From positions 13,232,041-13,296,040 of the forward strand of contig NC_083606.1 of the NCBI RefSeq assembly GCF_029168945.1: DNA of 64,000 nt, written 5' to 3'. Position 1 is the first letter of the stretch. Each line of letters begins with the position of its first letter. This DNA is from Cannabis sativa. Its lineage: Eukaryota; Streptophyta; Magnoliopsida; Rosales; Cannabaceae. Made by a program: the position numbers and the translations under genes. Below are positions 1 to 13,460 of the stretch, piece after piece. The notes beneath the pieces are model-generated. The model had not been told where the DNA came from. It ran no database searches and was given only the letters and a program-made list of their open reading frames with translations.

Positions 1-230
1 TCCAAACGAGGCTTCATCCCGCTATTCAGAATCAGAAACCCCCAATCTGGCACTTATGCCTCTATCTTGTACTCGCAATACGAATGTTTTCTGGGTAGGT
101 AGGTTCTAGGTAACATGTTGTAGGTTGTGATGCCATGTATTTTTGGGGTTTTTTATGGGTTTTACTGTGACCATCCATCGCCTGCATTGCCATATCGGGC
201 AAAAAATTTAGGTTGTTTGTCTCTTAGAAA
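1..230. other. window edge, no gene recognised
   Basis: Mixed-composition sequence with no open frame that resembles a known protein and no clear repeat boundary. It may be the end of a feature that starts outside the window. Confidence 0.4.
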
Positions 231-824
231 TAAGGGTGTACGTCGGCCGATTTGGTTGGTTTATGTTATATTTTATTCAACCCAAGGTAAACATCGGGTT
301 ACAAAAATTAAGTGCAACCCGTCCAATTAAGAAAAAAGAAATTAGTAACCTGCCCATTAAAATTGGTCGGTTTGGTCGGATTAACCCGTCTAAACTGACA
401 ATTAATGTTTTTTTTTTTACCATTCAATTATTATATTTTAGTTAATTGTGATAATAAGATAAATATATATAGATTGAATTTAAAGTTCAAATCAACTACC
501 ATAAAAAAAATATAGTAGTTTGAACTTTATAATTTTTTAAATATGTATGTAAATTATATGATAATGTAAATATATAATAAAACACATATACATATATATA
601 TATATATATTTAGATATATATATAAAAACCCTCTTAATCGGGTTGATTGGGTTAGTTCGGGTTGATTGGACAGGTTTGTATTATTTTTCACCCGTCCAAT
701 ATAAAAATTGGGTGGGCTATATTTTCGTCGGGTTATTCGGTTTGCATTATTCTTCAGGTTATGTCGGTTTGGTTTGGGCGGATTATTCGGTTGGGCGGTT
801 TACAAAAATTTATGTACAGCCTTA
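231..824. mobile_element. possible hAT-like MITE, imperfect terminal inverted repeats
   Basis: The left edge reads taagggtgtac, and the reverse complement of the right edge reads gtaaggctgtac, so the terminal inverted repeat is about 11 bp with one or two mismatches. The interior is rich in GGTTGGTT/GGTCGG motifs at both ends, which is common in short plant hAT-like elements. No convincing 8-bp target duplication was seen, so the boundaries and the superfamily are tentative. The short open frames inside are not gene-like. Confidence 0.35.
478..530. repeat. imperfect palindrome inside the MITE-like element
   Basis: The left arm taaagttcaaatcaactac pairs with the right arm gtagtttgaacttta around a short A/T-rich loop. 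It could form a hairpin. No function is assigned. Confidence 0.5.
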
Positions 825-1491
825 CATTGAAACATAGAAATTAATTAGGGTGATTGAACTTAGAAAATTTTTCCATGCCTTAGGAAAATTAACATTCTTA
901 GAATCCTATATTTTCCAATCTACATTGTTGTTAAACTTATGAGATCCAACAGGGTCTTGGATGATGTTGTCATGATTGGTTCTCTTGTGTTTAGGATCCT
1001 TTTGGTACCAGACAATGCGATTTTGAGCCCTTCTTTGTTTTCTTCCTTGTGTTCTCAATTTCGTTGTCCTGGAACTATATGTTTCGGGACATAAGGTCCG
1101 GTGGGGACCTCTCCAAGCAGTTACCGGAAGGACTCTTCCCGTACCCTTATTATGCAATCCTTAGTTTGGTTACTAATTGCTTGATGTCCATTTTTTCTTT
1201 TCAGATCTTACGATGTTGGAAAGAGAATCTTCCTGTGGAAGAACATGAAGAAAGTATTGGAGATGAGGCAAGGCCTCGATAGAACATACTTGCTAGTCCA
1301 GAGTTAGTGGAGGGCCCCCAAGAATAAGGAAATGTTTAGGAAATTAACGACATCCTGAACCGATTTCATAACTACCAGATGTGCTAAAGCTAGAGGAAAA
1401 ATGTGGCTTCATGAACACCCCTGCCTCTTCTAGAACCGACTGCACAGAAGAACAAAAAAGCAGCAACAACGTTGACGGGTTTGGTGCGTGG
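825..1491. other. degraded non-coding sequence flanking a solo LTR
   Basis: Short open stretches (for example 1049-1282 on +) look weakly protein-like but match no domain I recognise. The same stretch seems to continue beyond the inserted LTR at 3376, so it is probably part of an old decayed element. Confidence 0.35.
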
Positions 1492-3375
1492 TGTTAGGGT
1501 TTATACCCTAAAAAGCTTATAAAGACAGTTCTGATTATTTAAATAAAGAGTCAAACATTTAATAAATGTGTGAATATTAAATTATTAATATTTATTATTG
1601 AATAATTTATATTAAATATTGGAAAATTTCTTATTCATATATGAGACTGTGGCTTGTAGCTGTACAGAGAATTAAGACCACTTAGCAATAAATAAAACAA
1701 TCAACAACATATTAAAGTTAAGGAATCTTTAATCAATGGTTGCTAGTATAGTTCACTAGCACTAGCCCATTCTTCGGTGTAAGTAATCTTGGTTTAGATT
1801 ACTGATGTAGTGAGACATCAAAGTGAATGTGTTGTATATAATAGAGATTATATATGAAAATGACTGATATAAATAAAGTTTTCTTGATTAACATGTCATT
1901 TATCATAAAGACCTAATTCATATCATAACGATGATCAATAGTAGATTGGCCTAAATCTAAAGTTATCATGAACTCCTCTTCATGTTATTAGTTTTTTTTT
2001 ATTCACTCGTGAAAGTTTCTCAGATAAGATGATTCTTAAAACTTCTGTTTTAGGAATTTAATAACATAGATGGCTAAGAACATGATGTACAATTATGGAA
2101 TCCTAACTTTTCTAGTAGATCGAATGTTTGTTCCCTTTAAGTGTTAATTTTGGAACTGGAATGTTGTGCATAAATTCATATGGGATCTTGAATTATACTT
2201 CCACTAGTAAATTAATGGAACTAAAGGTAAAGAAGTAATTAGAAAGGTAAAATAGTATTTTAACCAAAACTAATTATGAACTAACACATGAAGGGCTAAT
2301 CCACTGGAATTGATTATATCAATGGACATTGCAGTTAAACTCAGTAAATATAGTTTTATAATTACTAAGAGTGCAATTTCATATTTATAGTGGAGTAATC
2401 ATAGAATTAATAAATAAGGGATTATTTGGTCGATGAGACTCAATAAATAATCTAGTTTATTGGAGCTTAGAATTATAGGTCCATAGTCCCTGAATTACCA
2501 CCTTGAAATATCGTCAAGGGTAGGGATAAAGAATTGTATAAAGATATTCAAAGAAAATCTATTTTTAATTGGCAAAATAATAAATATTAATTTTGTAATA
2601 AATAGATAATTTGTTAAAAAAAAATTAAATAAAGAAAATACAAAAATTGCTAAGACAAAATTTGTCAAGAAAAAAGTTATCAGGGCAAAAGACACCAACC
2701 TTGTCCTAAAGACAGTGGTAGGTGCCTAGCTTGTTCCTATCCCTATGGGATTTGTCTTTTTGGGTTAATTAATTCAATTAGGAATATCTAATTTGAAAAA
2801 TGGTTAAAGATATTTCAAGGTTGTTAGGATATTCTCCCAAGTAGTTGAGAGATTCCCTCGTAAATATTAGTAACCGAATTTTGTTATAGATATTGATTTA
2901 TTTAAATAATTAAATATGATTTAATTAAAGGGATTTAACTACTATAAATAGAAGCCTAATTTGAGAAATCAGAACATCACTTTACCAAGTAAATTTCAAT
3001 ATCTATAGAGAGAAAAAAAGAAATTATTTTTTTCTCTCAATTATTCTTGCTCATGTGTTAAGAACTCAACAAGAACAAGGTTATACACTTTATCTTAATA
3101 GCCCACACTATTCCTTGTGTGTTGTTGATCAATTTAGAAGACACTGGTGTGAGTCCAAATTGTTAATTCCTCATCAACTGGATTAAGGGATACAACTTAC
3201 GAGAAGTTTCGAGGATACCCTAATAGGCTTCAAGAGGTATACTCTAAACTTATATCTTTTAATGTTTTGATTTAATGTACACACATATGGAGATTCTAGG
3301 AGCTATGGTACAATGATAATCAAATAATATGAAACTCTTCCACTACATACCTGATTTAGTACCATAAAACCAACA
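1492..3375 (+). mobile_element. Ty1/copia-type solo LTR
   Basis: The sequence starts TGTTAGGGTTTATACCCTAA and ends ATAAAACCAACA, the usual TG...CA form of plant copia LTRs, over 1884 bp. A TATA box (TATAAATA near 2943) is followed by a U5-like stretch in + orientation. Flanking pentamers are CGTGG (1487-1491) and TGTGG (3376-3380), a target duplication with one mismatch. No PBS, gag or pol adjoins either end, so this is a solo LTR left by LTR-LTR recombination. The terminus-to-terminus reading is good, but the family was not confirmed by a second copy in the window. Confidence 0.65.
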
Positions 3376-4760
3376 TGTGGAGCATTTCCCACATCACTAC
3401 TAGAGTGCATCTCCCTCTTCAGAATTATTTCACTGACTTCCTAACATTTTTCGGCATAGCCACTTCCAACTGATCTCGCAAGGTTATAAACTCATTGCAG
3501 GTTAGTATATATTTTGCAAAATGCTAGACTTTGATCCACCCACCTAGCTGAAGTTCTTGATTGTAGCAAAGATGGATTTTACTGGCTAAAGAGGTGGAGC
3601 AAGAAGGTGAAGAGTCCTCACATCTCCTGTAGCCACCTTTTGGACATGAGGGAACACTGGTTCTTCACGTCTAGGGTCCTACTCCATAGGTATTTGACAC
3701 TGATGTTTGATTTTCCAGAGAGTTGGTAAGTTCCTATCTTCCTTTCATTTTCTCGCCTTTACTGGGCGGTGCTTGTGAACCCTTGATAAAAGTCTAACTT
3801 TTTTTTTCATTGCGTTTATCCTAATATTAGGGCCTTATGCGCAAACAACTCCTCCCATCCACATTTTTCCTTATGAAGTAGTGTACAAGGAATATGACAA
3901 GGATGATCTGGAGGTTGGCCACATGGTGTTGGATGTCAACCTTAAAACCTATGGCCTGATTTCTCAACATTAGAGCATTGTGCCTCCTAGTTTTCGTGGC
4001 CTGCAAGTGATTTCAGAGAAATTTAAGGATGGACTAATCAAGATCATGGCCAAAGATGTTGCTAAAGAAGTAAAGCGTGACGAGATTCATCTTCACTAGT
4101 TGGGAGAAGAAGGGGTGGTTTGGAGCGATGATGTGGAGCTAGCCAACTGTTCTAGGGCTATGCTTCTGAATATTGGCGCTTCGGGTGCCAGTACGTCAGG
4201 AGCAGGTAACACTCCGTTTACCATCAATAACGCTCATTTTCTAGAGGACTTCTCCTTCATAAGATAGAATGGATTTGATCCTTATTTCCTCAATATAAGT
4301 TTGTCCCAATATCCTGCCAAGGGATTTCTTCTCCATGTTGATGAGATAATAGAGTCCCACACACTTCATTCCTCCCTCTCAGAAAATTAGGGTAAACATG
4401 TTTACTTATTACTTATCCTAGATTATTTGCATACGAAAGTTTCTTAAAGCGTGAAGACATACTTGCTTTGTCTTCAAAAAATTCAGAAGGCTCTAGTTCT
4501 AACTTTGGGGGTCGATCTCGGACCTTTAATTCACACTCAGACTTTGCTCTCTCCTTTGTTTTTTATGCACAAAACATCATGTGACTTTTGCTAACATTTG
4601 ATGTTTTCCTTGCTTGCAAAATTGATCGCAATGAAGGTGGTGATGGAATTCTGCGCCAATGTGGCTAAACCAAATGAAGGCCTTACAGGAATAAAAGGGC
4701 CTTGCAAAAAGGGAAGCTAACGCCAAGGCATCTGGTTCTCAGGCGAAGAAGGATGACCAG
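3376..4760 (+). pseudogene. decayed coding-like remnant, family not recognised
   Basis: Several stretches read like old coding sequence on +, broken by stops and frame changes: around 3565-3725, 3840-4260 and 4620-4760. Near 3725 and 3830 there are GT...AG borders that could be an intron or chance. The last part (lysine/alanine-rich, near 4690-4760) continues in sense across the inserted solo LTR into 31190-31360. The Tat-like pol remnant at 31600-32458 lies downstream on the same strand, so this may be the 5' part of one ancient gypsy element. That link is inference. Confidence 0.35.
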
Positions 4761-6337
4761 TGTAATACCCTAGAATTACGTAATGGATTAGCAAAACCAT
4801 AATTAGATAATTGTGAATAATTGAGGAATTATATTATTATATATTTCAATATATGTGAATTAATATGATTTTATAACACGTTAAGACCTCGTTGGTGAGC
4901 TAGGGGCATTTTAGTAAATATGACCCGAGAAGGGTAAATTGATGAAATTAATTTAGTTACGTGCTTAATAGAACTATATTATTATATAGTATGCCTGTGT
5001 TGTCTTTTCAAGTGTGTTTTGACAGGTTGGCGCGGTATAGTCACAGCCGGGTATTTCGGGCCGAATAGGGTTTGAGCCTGAAATGCAATTGGATTGAATT
5101 AATTGGCATTTTATTTGATATTTGATAATCTAAAATTTAATTGGGGATTTAATTATGCTTTTAATGACAAAAATACCCTTGTGAGGGTGAATATATGTGT
5201 TAATTGGCCCTAGGGGCAAAATGGTCATTTGACCTTTATTTACTATGTTTGACAAAATGGAATTTTGAGGAAAACAAAGGAATTTTCTGGCTTGTGTATC
5301 CCTCTCATCTGATCTCTCTCCCTCTCACTCAAACCCTCTTGATCTTCAAATTTGATTTTTGGGAAGAAAGCTTGAATCTTGGCTTGTTTGGAGCTTTGTT
5401 CTTGTTGAATCTTAAGCTTGCTCTTGGTTTGAGTTTGAGGTCATTTTCCCTGGGTTTTGATCTTTGATTATTGCTAAAAATAATTATAAAAAAGCATGAA
5501 TAGGTGTTATTGATCTTGAGTTGCATGAAAAGGGAGTTTGATGTTGATCTTCTTGGATTTGGGTATTGATTCCATAACTTTGTGATGAATTTTATGGTTG
5601 AGCTATGGATGTTATTTTAGGGAGATTATTCTATTTGAATCTAAATTTCTTTAATATTTTTGCTACTGGAATTGATTGAGTTGAGTGAGTTGAAACTCAA
5701 GTTCATGAGCTTGAGTGTTGCTAGTTTGAAGCATGATTTTTGTGTTCGTGCAAACTGAATTTTCAGGGTATTTTATGAGTTTTGATGCATGTTTTGAGTG
5801 CTTTAATACCCTACCTTTGAGTTTAATAATTTGTGTTCATGTTTTGAGAGTTAGGATGTCATTTGGGAGGATTTGCATGTGTATTGTTGCTGAAATTCGT
5901 GTTGAAGGTGGTTGTTTTCTAGGTTTTCAACCCAGGTGCCGCGGCATGGGTTGAGCATGCTGGGACCCGCCCCTTGTTGGTGGAACCTGGGTTTTGTCCC
6001 AGGTGTCCCGTCATCGTTTGGGCATGTCGCGGCCCGCCCTTGAGATTTTGGGCAGTTTTGAGTCCGAACTTTGAAAATTCATATCTTTTAATTTTGAACT
6101 CCGATTTGGGAGTTCTTTATATCGTTGGAAAGCTCGTTCTGAGCTCTTTGTGATTATCTGAGTTTTAAATGCCATGAAATTATTTTATGAGTTTGAAATC
6201 AGGGGTTAACCCTAGTAGTGAAAATCTCGTATTTGTGTGACTAGGATTACCGGCACCTGATCAGGAGCACCCGGGGATTCGGAATCTCTGCCATTGCGGG
6301 ACAACAGGTAAGATAGTAGTTAGCAAGTAGAGTATGC

Positions 6338-8248
6338 TGTTGGGAATTATTTTACCAGGATCTTAGATCTACTCACAAGTATGTTTATTAACATCCTAAA
6401 TATTAACTTTCTAAAACGATAAAATAAACACATATAAAGTTAAGAAAACCTTACATTGATGCAGCGGAATAAATGTCTCCTTCCACTCAGATCTCTAACC
6501 CTTGATTCCTTTCTGTAGCAGAGTATAATCAAGATCTGAGCCCGAATCTCCTTCTTCTTCAAGCTTTGATCCTTCAAAGTCTTCCAATCTATGATTGAGT
6601 TACTGCTTGCTGTGTGTGGGCACTTGCTCTTTCACTAGGGTCACGAAAAAGATGAAGGGAAAAGAGAGAGAGAGATTTCGGCCAAGGTAGAGAGTGAGGA
6701 AGGCTCAGTTTTTCTGAAGAGAGAAATTTCTGCCAGAAAGCTAATGAAAGCATGTAATTTGACTGAGCCATCACTTTCTATTTATAAGCAACTACTAGGT
6801 CTAGGTTTAGAATTATTTGGCATTAAAATAATGAAAATATTAATTTGAAAAAGCTAATTAAGTGGTCGGCCTAGGTGTTGTAATGGGCCTCACTTAATTT
6901 TGCAATTTTATCAAATTTTATCTCTATTTTCTCAAAAATGCCTATTTTCCAATTCTAACTTTTTAAATGCCAAAACTAATTATTTAATAACTAAAATAGA
7001 TTATTAAATAATATTGTCATTTAATTTAATTATTAATTAGACATATAAAGTCCATTAATAAATAAATAAACCTAGAAAACTCTTTTCCTTACAATTTCAC
7101 CCCTGCTTAGTGAAAATTCATAAAATTAGACATAGTCTAACTTTAGAATTATAATTGATCAATCACGAATCAATTAATGAGTCTTACAAGCAGAATGTTC
7201 TCAACTAGAATGGGGACCATGGATCTATATGCTGAGCTTCCAATAAGTGAACCAAATTTACCAAGTAAATTCCTACTTATTAATTCTTCGTTGAACCCAC
7301 TCTTAGAACTTAGAATTGCACTCTCAGACTTATATAGAGCATATTGTATGTTTCACGATACCAATATACTATCTCATTTAACCATTGTTATAATCTTATT
7401 GTGATTTAAAGATCCTCTATATAGATGATTTACATCGAGATGGGATTTCTTTTACCGTTCTCACCCCTCAATGTATTTTGCCCCTTAAAACACTTAGCTA
7501 CCTGTAAATGGTGTTTAGTGATCTAATAATTAGTCAGTTAAACAAGAGCTCATCCATTTACTTCTATTTGCTAAGCTCGAAGGGAATCATCACTTGACTT
7601 CTATACACCAGTAGAAGCTATAGATTCCATATTTATGTTCAGCACTCCCACTCAATCATACTATCATGTTCCCAAAATATACGTATCACCCTGACCCGAA
7701 AGTAGGCTTAACTAATAAATCTAAGAACATGAATAGCACTCCTGAGTTGAGCCCAAGCATATCAGGATTTAGATTCTTTTCAATCTTAAGATCAACTACT
7801 GATATTGACTTGGAAAGATATGTATAACGGTAAGTTTGTAATATCTTAACTTAGTTGCAATATCGGTCCAGTCCAATGTATACTCCATACATTCGAAACT
7901 AGTATACTTTACTAATGTCCTGGAAAGAACATAACACTTACTCCAAGTGTAAGTACACATCATCGCTGATTATCACATTAGTGTAAATCCAATAACACTG
8001 ATGAAACAGGGACCAAAACTTTTGATTCATATGATCACAATCACATTCCACTGTGTTGACGATACTGTAATTGTGAATAAACATATGATCTGGATTTAAC
8101 TGATTTTGTGTGTATGAATGTAATAAACATATTAAACATGTTAAACCACTAGCATGTAGAATTCATGCAAACATCAATCACTTCTAATTTCTTTTATTGA
8201 TAACTAATCAGATTGTAAATAGTTTTATTTAGGGCATAAAACCTAACA
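6338..8248 (-). repeat. copia 3' LTR (left copy)
   Basis: It runs from TGTTGGGAATTATTTTACC to GGGCATAAAACCTAACA, 1911 bp, as read on +. The element is on -, so this is its 3' LTR. Short open frames inside (near 6589-6774 and 7177-7404) recur unchanged in the other LTR and have no coding support. Confidence 0.92.
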
Positions 8249-8263
8249 AACTCCCACTTGCAC
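8249..8263 (-). promoter_or_regulatory. polypurine tract of the copia element
   Basis: The minus strand reads gtgcaagtgggagtt directly against the 3' LTR. This is the purine-rich plus-strand primer site typical of plant copia elements, and it fixes the element's orientation. Confidence 0.85.
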
Positions 8264-10054
8264 TAATATAAAACAAACTGCGCAAATAGGTCAATCTGAT
8301 GTCTTGATCTTCAGATCAAGTGTAGTATATTTGAATCCACCAAAACTTCTGGAAACTAGTTCATAAATACACTTATGAAACATCCTTTACTATATGCTTT
8401 ACTTATCAAGGGATACTGAAATCTTTACTGTTTTAAAAGTACATCTGAATTAACAGAAGACATATCTCTCATATTTTAAAATATGTAGTTGAGATAATAC
8501 AGTGTAGACTTTTCTTCAGTGATATAACTTTCTGGTATTTTCGAATAAACCAAGTTATAGTTCTTCTCTGGTAGAGCTTGAATTATTATACAATAATTCC
8601 TCCACCCCCAAAGTAAGCACCATCTCATATAAATCGAAATTAGATGGTGAGATACAAAGACAACTGATACACAGTTCCTTAATATCTGACATATAGATCA
8701 CTTACATAAATCCTTCTTGAATATCTTCTAATGTTCCCTATTTGATTACATCTCAGATGGCTCCCACTCAATAGCAGATGTCTGGTTAAATAATACTTTT
8801 AACCTCTGATTGTTTGGAGAGTTACCTAGTTGTGACTTTTGTATTAGTCTTAAAACTTTAAGTCAAGACTAAGTCATCAACATAGCAGACTAGTATTTGA
8901 AGTGAAAAATACATGCCAGAGATAAAGTAATCAAAATTAAGATACCATAAAATTTTATGAGGATTAAGAATTCTTGGTTCAAGTCATTCGAATGGACTGA
9001 ACTAGAGTTCTTTATCTTATTCTCATAATTCTGATAAGCTATACCTATCCATGTGAATGGTTAGATTTGCTTTTCAGTAGTGTTCTTAAGTACCTATCAC
9101 AATTATCAACCTAATGAAGATGGGTATAGAATTTTAAAATTCTCCCACTCAATTAAGGTAGTGTGAAACTTTAACAAAGAACTTTTAAAGGTATCAAACT
9201 TTTACTTACACCAGTAAAATCGAAATGGAACATACAATCAAGATCAAGAATTTATATTGACAATAGCTGACTCATTATAGTACTTCTATGTTTAAACAAG
9301 ATATGTGTTTCATAGGGAATTGTGGAATAGACTCCACCCCTAAGAATATACATATAGGGTACTATGGATAACCTCCACCCCTAAGTATATAGAGATTATG
9401 ATCCACCCCTAAAGGTTGTAAAGATCATGATTCTCTAAGTGTGATAGAGTTTATGTGGAGTTGAATACTATCCAGAGTTCATTAGATATAAAAGATCGTT
9501 GAACTGCATAGTTTTCTTAACTTTTCTCCACCCCTATCAGATCATAAGATCCTTTTATTAAACAAATTCTTAATAATTGTATGAGAATTAACAATTATTG
9601 ATAAACAAAGAAATAATTTCTAGTGTTTATATAATATAACTCTATGAAGAGTTGTAAATATTATAGAATTTGCATCCATAATAAAAACACTTACACATAC
9701 AAACATACAAATATAATGTGGTAATAATTGATGAAGATAAATTAAATGAAGCTCAATCTCATAAGTTGCAATGGTGATTTCGAAAAATAAAACTTTATTA
9801 AAAAAAATTGCAACAATATGAGAGAAACAGGGATAAATATCCCTAACTAAAATTTGAAATCCAAATTGTCTTTAAACTAAAACAATTAATTCAAAAATTG
9901 AAGAGCTTCATCTTCATCTGGACGATTTCACCCTTGGTCCAGCTTTCTGATCCAACTTAATTGAGATCAAGTAGCTTGGCCTATAAGAAGAAGAAAATAA
10001 ACAAAGTTTAGTCCAGAATCATAAATCCAATTGGATAATAATTCACTAAAACTC
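8264..10054 (-). pseudogene. eroded copia pol remnant
   Basis: No long frame survives, but the minus strand at about 8865-8900 still reads LVCYVDDLVL, matching the YVDD active-site box of copia reverse transcriptase. The rest is AT-rich with scattered stops and several short repeated runs of the type ctccacccctaag near 9330-9420. A full copia pol is about 3.5-4 kb, so most of protease, integrase and RT/RNase H has been deleted. Only gag remains open in this element. Confidence 0.6.
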
Positions 10055-10912
10055 TTAAAGTTTATTAATGGAAATACCTTGTTTCTTTGCAAGAAGTTTA
10101 GGACACTGGGGTTTCCAATGACCTTTTTCATTGCAGTGGAAACACTTTCCTTTAAGTGTAGCATCACCAGAAGGAGCAGCCTTTTTCATGGCTTTTGCTC
10201 GCTTCTTGGTGTTCTTCCACTTCTTCTTCGATTTGGGCTTTGAAGCAGAGGCAACATTTGCTTCAGGTTTCATCGTCCCATTACCATTACCAGGATGAGG
10301 TTTACTCCCTTTCTTCTTGAGTCCTCCAATCAAATTTTCATAAGTTTGAAGGTCATTGACTAATTCATGAAAGTCAATTTCCTTCTTATTCATGACATAA
10401 TTTGATGTATATGGTAGAAATGCTGGAGTCAGGCAATTCAAGATAAGACTAACTTGAGTAGCACTGTCCATTTCAGCACCATGATCCTGGGCTTCTTGGA
10501 AATAACTGGACATGAGGAGAACATGATCACGCACGTTTTGATGAGGTTCCATCCGTGCATTAATGTACTTCTTAGTCGCGTCAAAGCGTGACTGAAGTGA
10601 TGCCTTACCGAATAGCTCATTTAACTTCGTCATAACTTCAGCAGCCTTCTCAGTTTTAGAAAACCGAGTTTTGAGGGTGTCAACCATGCTAGAAAGCATA
10701 AAGTATAGAGCTTTGTCATTTGCCTTCTGCCAACGCTCATACTTTTCTTTCACAGCTTTGGATGCATTATCCCCAGGCACTTCAGGTGACGGCTCAGTTA
10801 AAACAAACAAGGCACTTTCTCCTATGAGAGCAATATTAATGTTCTCATTCCATTTATTAAAGTTAGATCCATTCAGCTTATTTTCAGTCAACAGTGATAA
10901 CATGGGATTCAT
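10055..10912 (-). CDS. gag: copia Gag (capsid and nucleocapsid)
   Basis: This is a 285-aa uninterrupted frame with an ATG start inside the element. The N-terminal two thirds resemble the UBN2/gag-polypeptide domain of plant copia elements: an early LNGSNFNKW motif, then a helical region with NELF and a leucine-rich stretch. A lysine-rich linker at about 210-250 precedes one CCHC zinc knuckle, CFHCNEKGHWKPQC (C-x2-C-x4-H-x4-C), near residues 262-275. Gag packages the element RNA in cytoplasmic virus-like particles. The frame ends shortly after the knuckle and is not fused to a protease, unlike the usual copia gag-pol. The intact frame beside a decayed pol suggests either recent loss of pol or selection on a gag-only element. 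Identification is confident; whether it is expressed is unknown. Confidence 0.88.
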   Translation of the reverse strand: MNPMLSLLTENKLNGSNFNKWNENINIALIGESALFVLTEPSPEVPGDNASKAVKEKYERWQKANDKALYFMLSSMVDTLKTRFSKTEKAAEVMTKLNELFGKASLQSRFDATKKYINARMEPHQNVRDHVLLMSSYFQEAQDHGAEMDSATQVSLILNCLTPAFLPYTSNYVMNKKEIDFHELVNDLQTYENLIGGLKKKGSKPHPGNGNGTMKPEANVASASKPKSKKKWKNTKKRAKAMKKAAPSGDATLKGKCFHCNEKGHWKPQCPKLLAKKQGISINKL

Positions 10913-13460
10913 TTTGACAAAACAGGATACTACAAAATGATAGAAATCAACAAATAGAAATTAAATAATGGTTTTACACACAAAAACAATTCAGAAATTA
11001 TAAGCACATAGCAAGTAGGAATGATATGAGAAAATACTTAAAAATTCAATCCTAAATAATTTCCAAGGTTTTCAACAAACTGATATCAGTGTCCCGTTTA
11101 GGCGAGAGTCAAAGCTACCATCCATTGAATAGAGTTGTCAGCTCATCTAAAATGTTAAACATTCTAGCAACCTTTTATTCGATCAAGATCAGAATCCAGC
11201 GTTGTCCCGTTTAGGCGAGAGTCAAGGCTATTCTATCTCATGAGCTTCCACCATTGTTTCGCAATTTGCAAGTCAAATATGGTCGCCACCATTAGGGTGA
11301 TCTATACCATATAAAACACTTACAAACCACTTATCATGCGAGATTAAACGGTGCGAAATTGCTAATGAACGTTCCTCCATTAGGGAGGATTACTCACTAA
11401 AACAAACGCGGTGTAAAACCCACAATGGAGATCGAATATCTTAATAATAATAAAGCTCATTGTTTAAAGTGTATTTTCTTTATTATTCTAATAAATAAAT
11501 CTCATTAAATTCTAAATTAAGAATTAAAATTCAAAAAATAAGAATTTAATATAATATTTATAAAATTATACTTAGATGGTGATTGAAATAAAATTAATTA
11601 TTTCCATCTTAGTAATAATCTTAAATACAAATATTAAGGAAATTAATTTAAGTTGAATTAAATAAATAATTAGCAACTTAAAAATTTCCTTTGAGAATAT
11701 ATTTATTGGGTTCGAAAATTTAAAGTATATAAATATACAATTTTCGAAAATAATAAAAAATAGAAAAGAAATACTTCAAGCAAAAATATCATCTATCTAG
11801 ATTTTCTTTGACTAGTTAATTCAATTTCTAATAATATATATATATATTTTAAATTCATTTATTTAAATTAATCAATTAAATGAAAAAATCATTGATTGAA
11901 GTTGGTCCAAGAATTAATTAAAATAAATAATTAATTTACAACTCAATCTATTTTTCAAAAATTCGAAAATATTGCATAATTAAAATACAAATTTCGAAAT
12001 TGATTAATAAAATAAAGAAAAATATATATATATATTGAAAATTATTTAAATTTAAGTTGAAAAATTAAATTTCAACCTAAAAATAATTTTCTATTTAATT
12101 AAGTGTCATGAAAAATCAATAAATATTTAAGTATCATGATGAAAATCAACTTAGATATTTAGATTTTTCAAGTTAATTAAATGTATTAAATTCAAGAAAT
12201 AAATAATTAAGTGTAGAGAAGGCTTAATTATTAATTTCTATTTAATACTAGGAAAAATATACTTAATAAAATTGTACCAAAATTAATTATTTAAATAATT
12301 AATTTCACAAAAGTATAATATTTTCCTATATAAATATTAGAAATAATAAGTAGTCTAGAAATTACTATCTAGAAAATATCTTATTTGACTAAGTATCTTT
12401 TCAAAATTTGAAAAATATCTAATTTAAGTTATATAGAAAAAATCTAAAACTTAAATAATTTCAAATCTAGATTTAATTAAATATCACAAATTAAGTTGTA
12501 ACCACTTAATTTGAAGATATCTTTTAAAGTTAATATTTGAAAAGATATTAACCAAAAAAAATATCTAAGATATTCCATTTCAAGTTAATATTTGAAAAGA
12601 TATTAACTTAAAAAATATCTTAAGAATCTTTAATAACTAATGCCTAAGATTCCTCAACTTGATTTAAAATTTAAATCAAATATTCAAATTTAAGTTAGAT
12701 AAGAAAAATCAGTTGATACAACTAATTTATAACTTAAATAGGAATATTTAATTAAATAAGCTCCAGAAAGAATCTTAGTTAGTTAAAATTCTATATTTAA
12801 TTAAATACAAGAAAAATACAAATAGTTTGTCTAGAAATAATATCTAAACTAAAAGTGTTTTTCTTAAAATTAACTTTAAAATATTAAAATGAAAATAAAT
12901 TTTCATATATTTTAAAAGTTAATTATGTTGCTAATTCAATTTTATTAGGTCAAACTAATATAATTAACCTAGTACAGTTATTCAAATCAGGCAAAAGGGC
13001 CTTGTGTGAGAGTTGGGTGCCATAGAAGTGGGTACGATTCAAAATGATAATTAGAATTGAATTAGGAATAGTAATAGTATATATACAAAACCATACAAAA
13101 AATTGGAAGTTAATTCCATGAAAAAGTATGAAAAATTGAAGAAAAAAGAAAAAATTCGAAACTGTACGGACAGTTCTGCGATCGCAGGAAAATATCAAGA
13201 TGTTCCCGATTTTGTCAAATCTTCAAAAAATCATAACTAATTCAAATAAAATCCAAATTGAGTTCTGTAAAAGGCTAACTTGCTTAATTTTTTCCATACT
13301 ATCCAATAAAAATAATTCCAGAAACGAAATCACAATTATTTTTCACGAAAATTTCACAAACATCAATCAATCATCAAATAACACTCAATAAAACATGATA
13401 CCATCCAAAAAACATACAAACAATCGTTTTAAAGTCCAAATTACATGTAAGTAAATCAAT
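10913..13460 (-). other. long AT-rich leader of the copia element
   Basis: About 2.5 kb lies between the PBS and the gag start in element orientation. Most of it (11,450-12,950) is extremely AT-rich, with recurring aattaaataa-type words and no coding content. A 23-bp direct repeat containing cccgtttaggcgagag lies at 11090-11112 and 11203-11225. Plant copia leaders are usually a few hundred bp, so this one is oversized. Confidence 0.7.

Noticed and set aside
6589..7404. Small open frames (61 and 75 aa) in the copia LTR, present again at 13733-14548
   Set aside because: They are identical because the LTRs are duplicates. They have no domain and are not conserved in the related solo LTRs, so they are chance frames.
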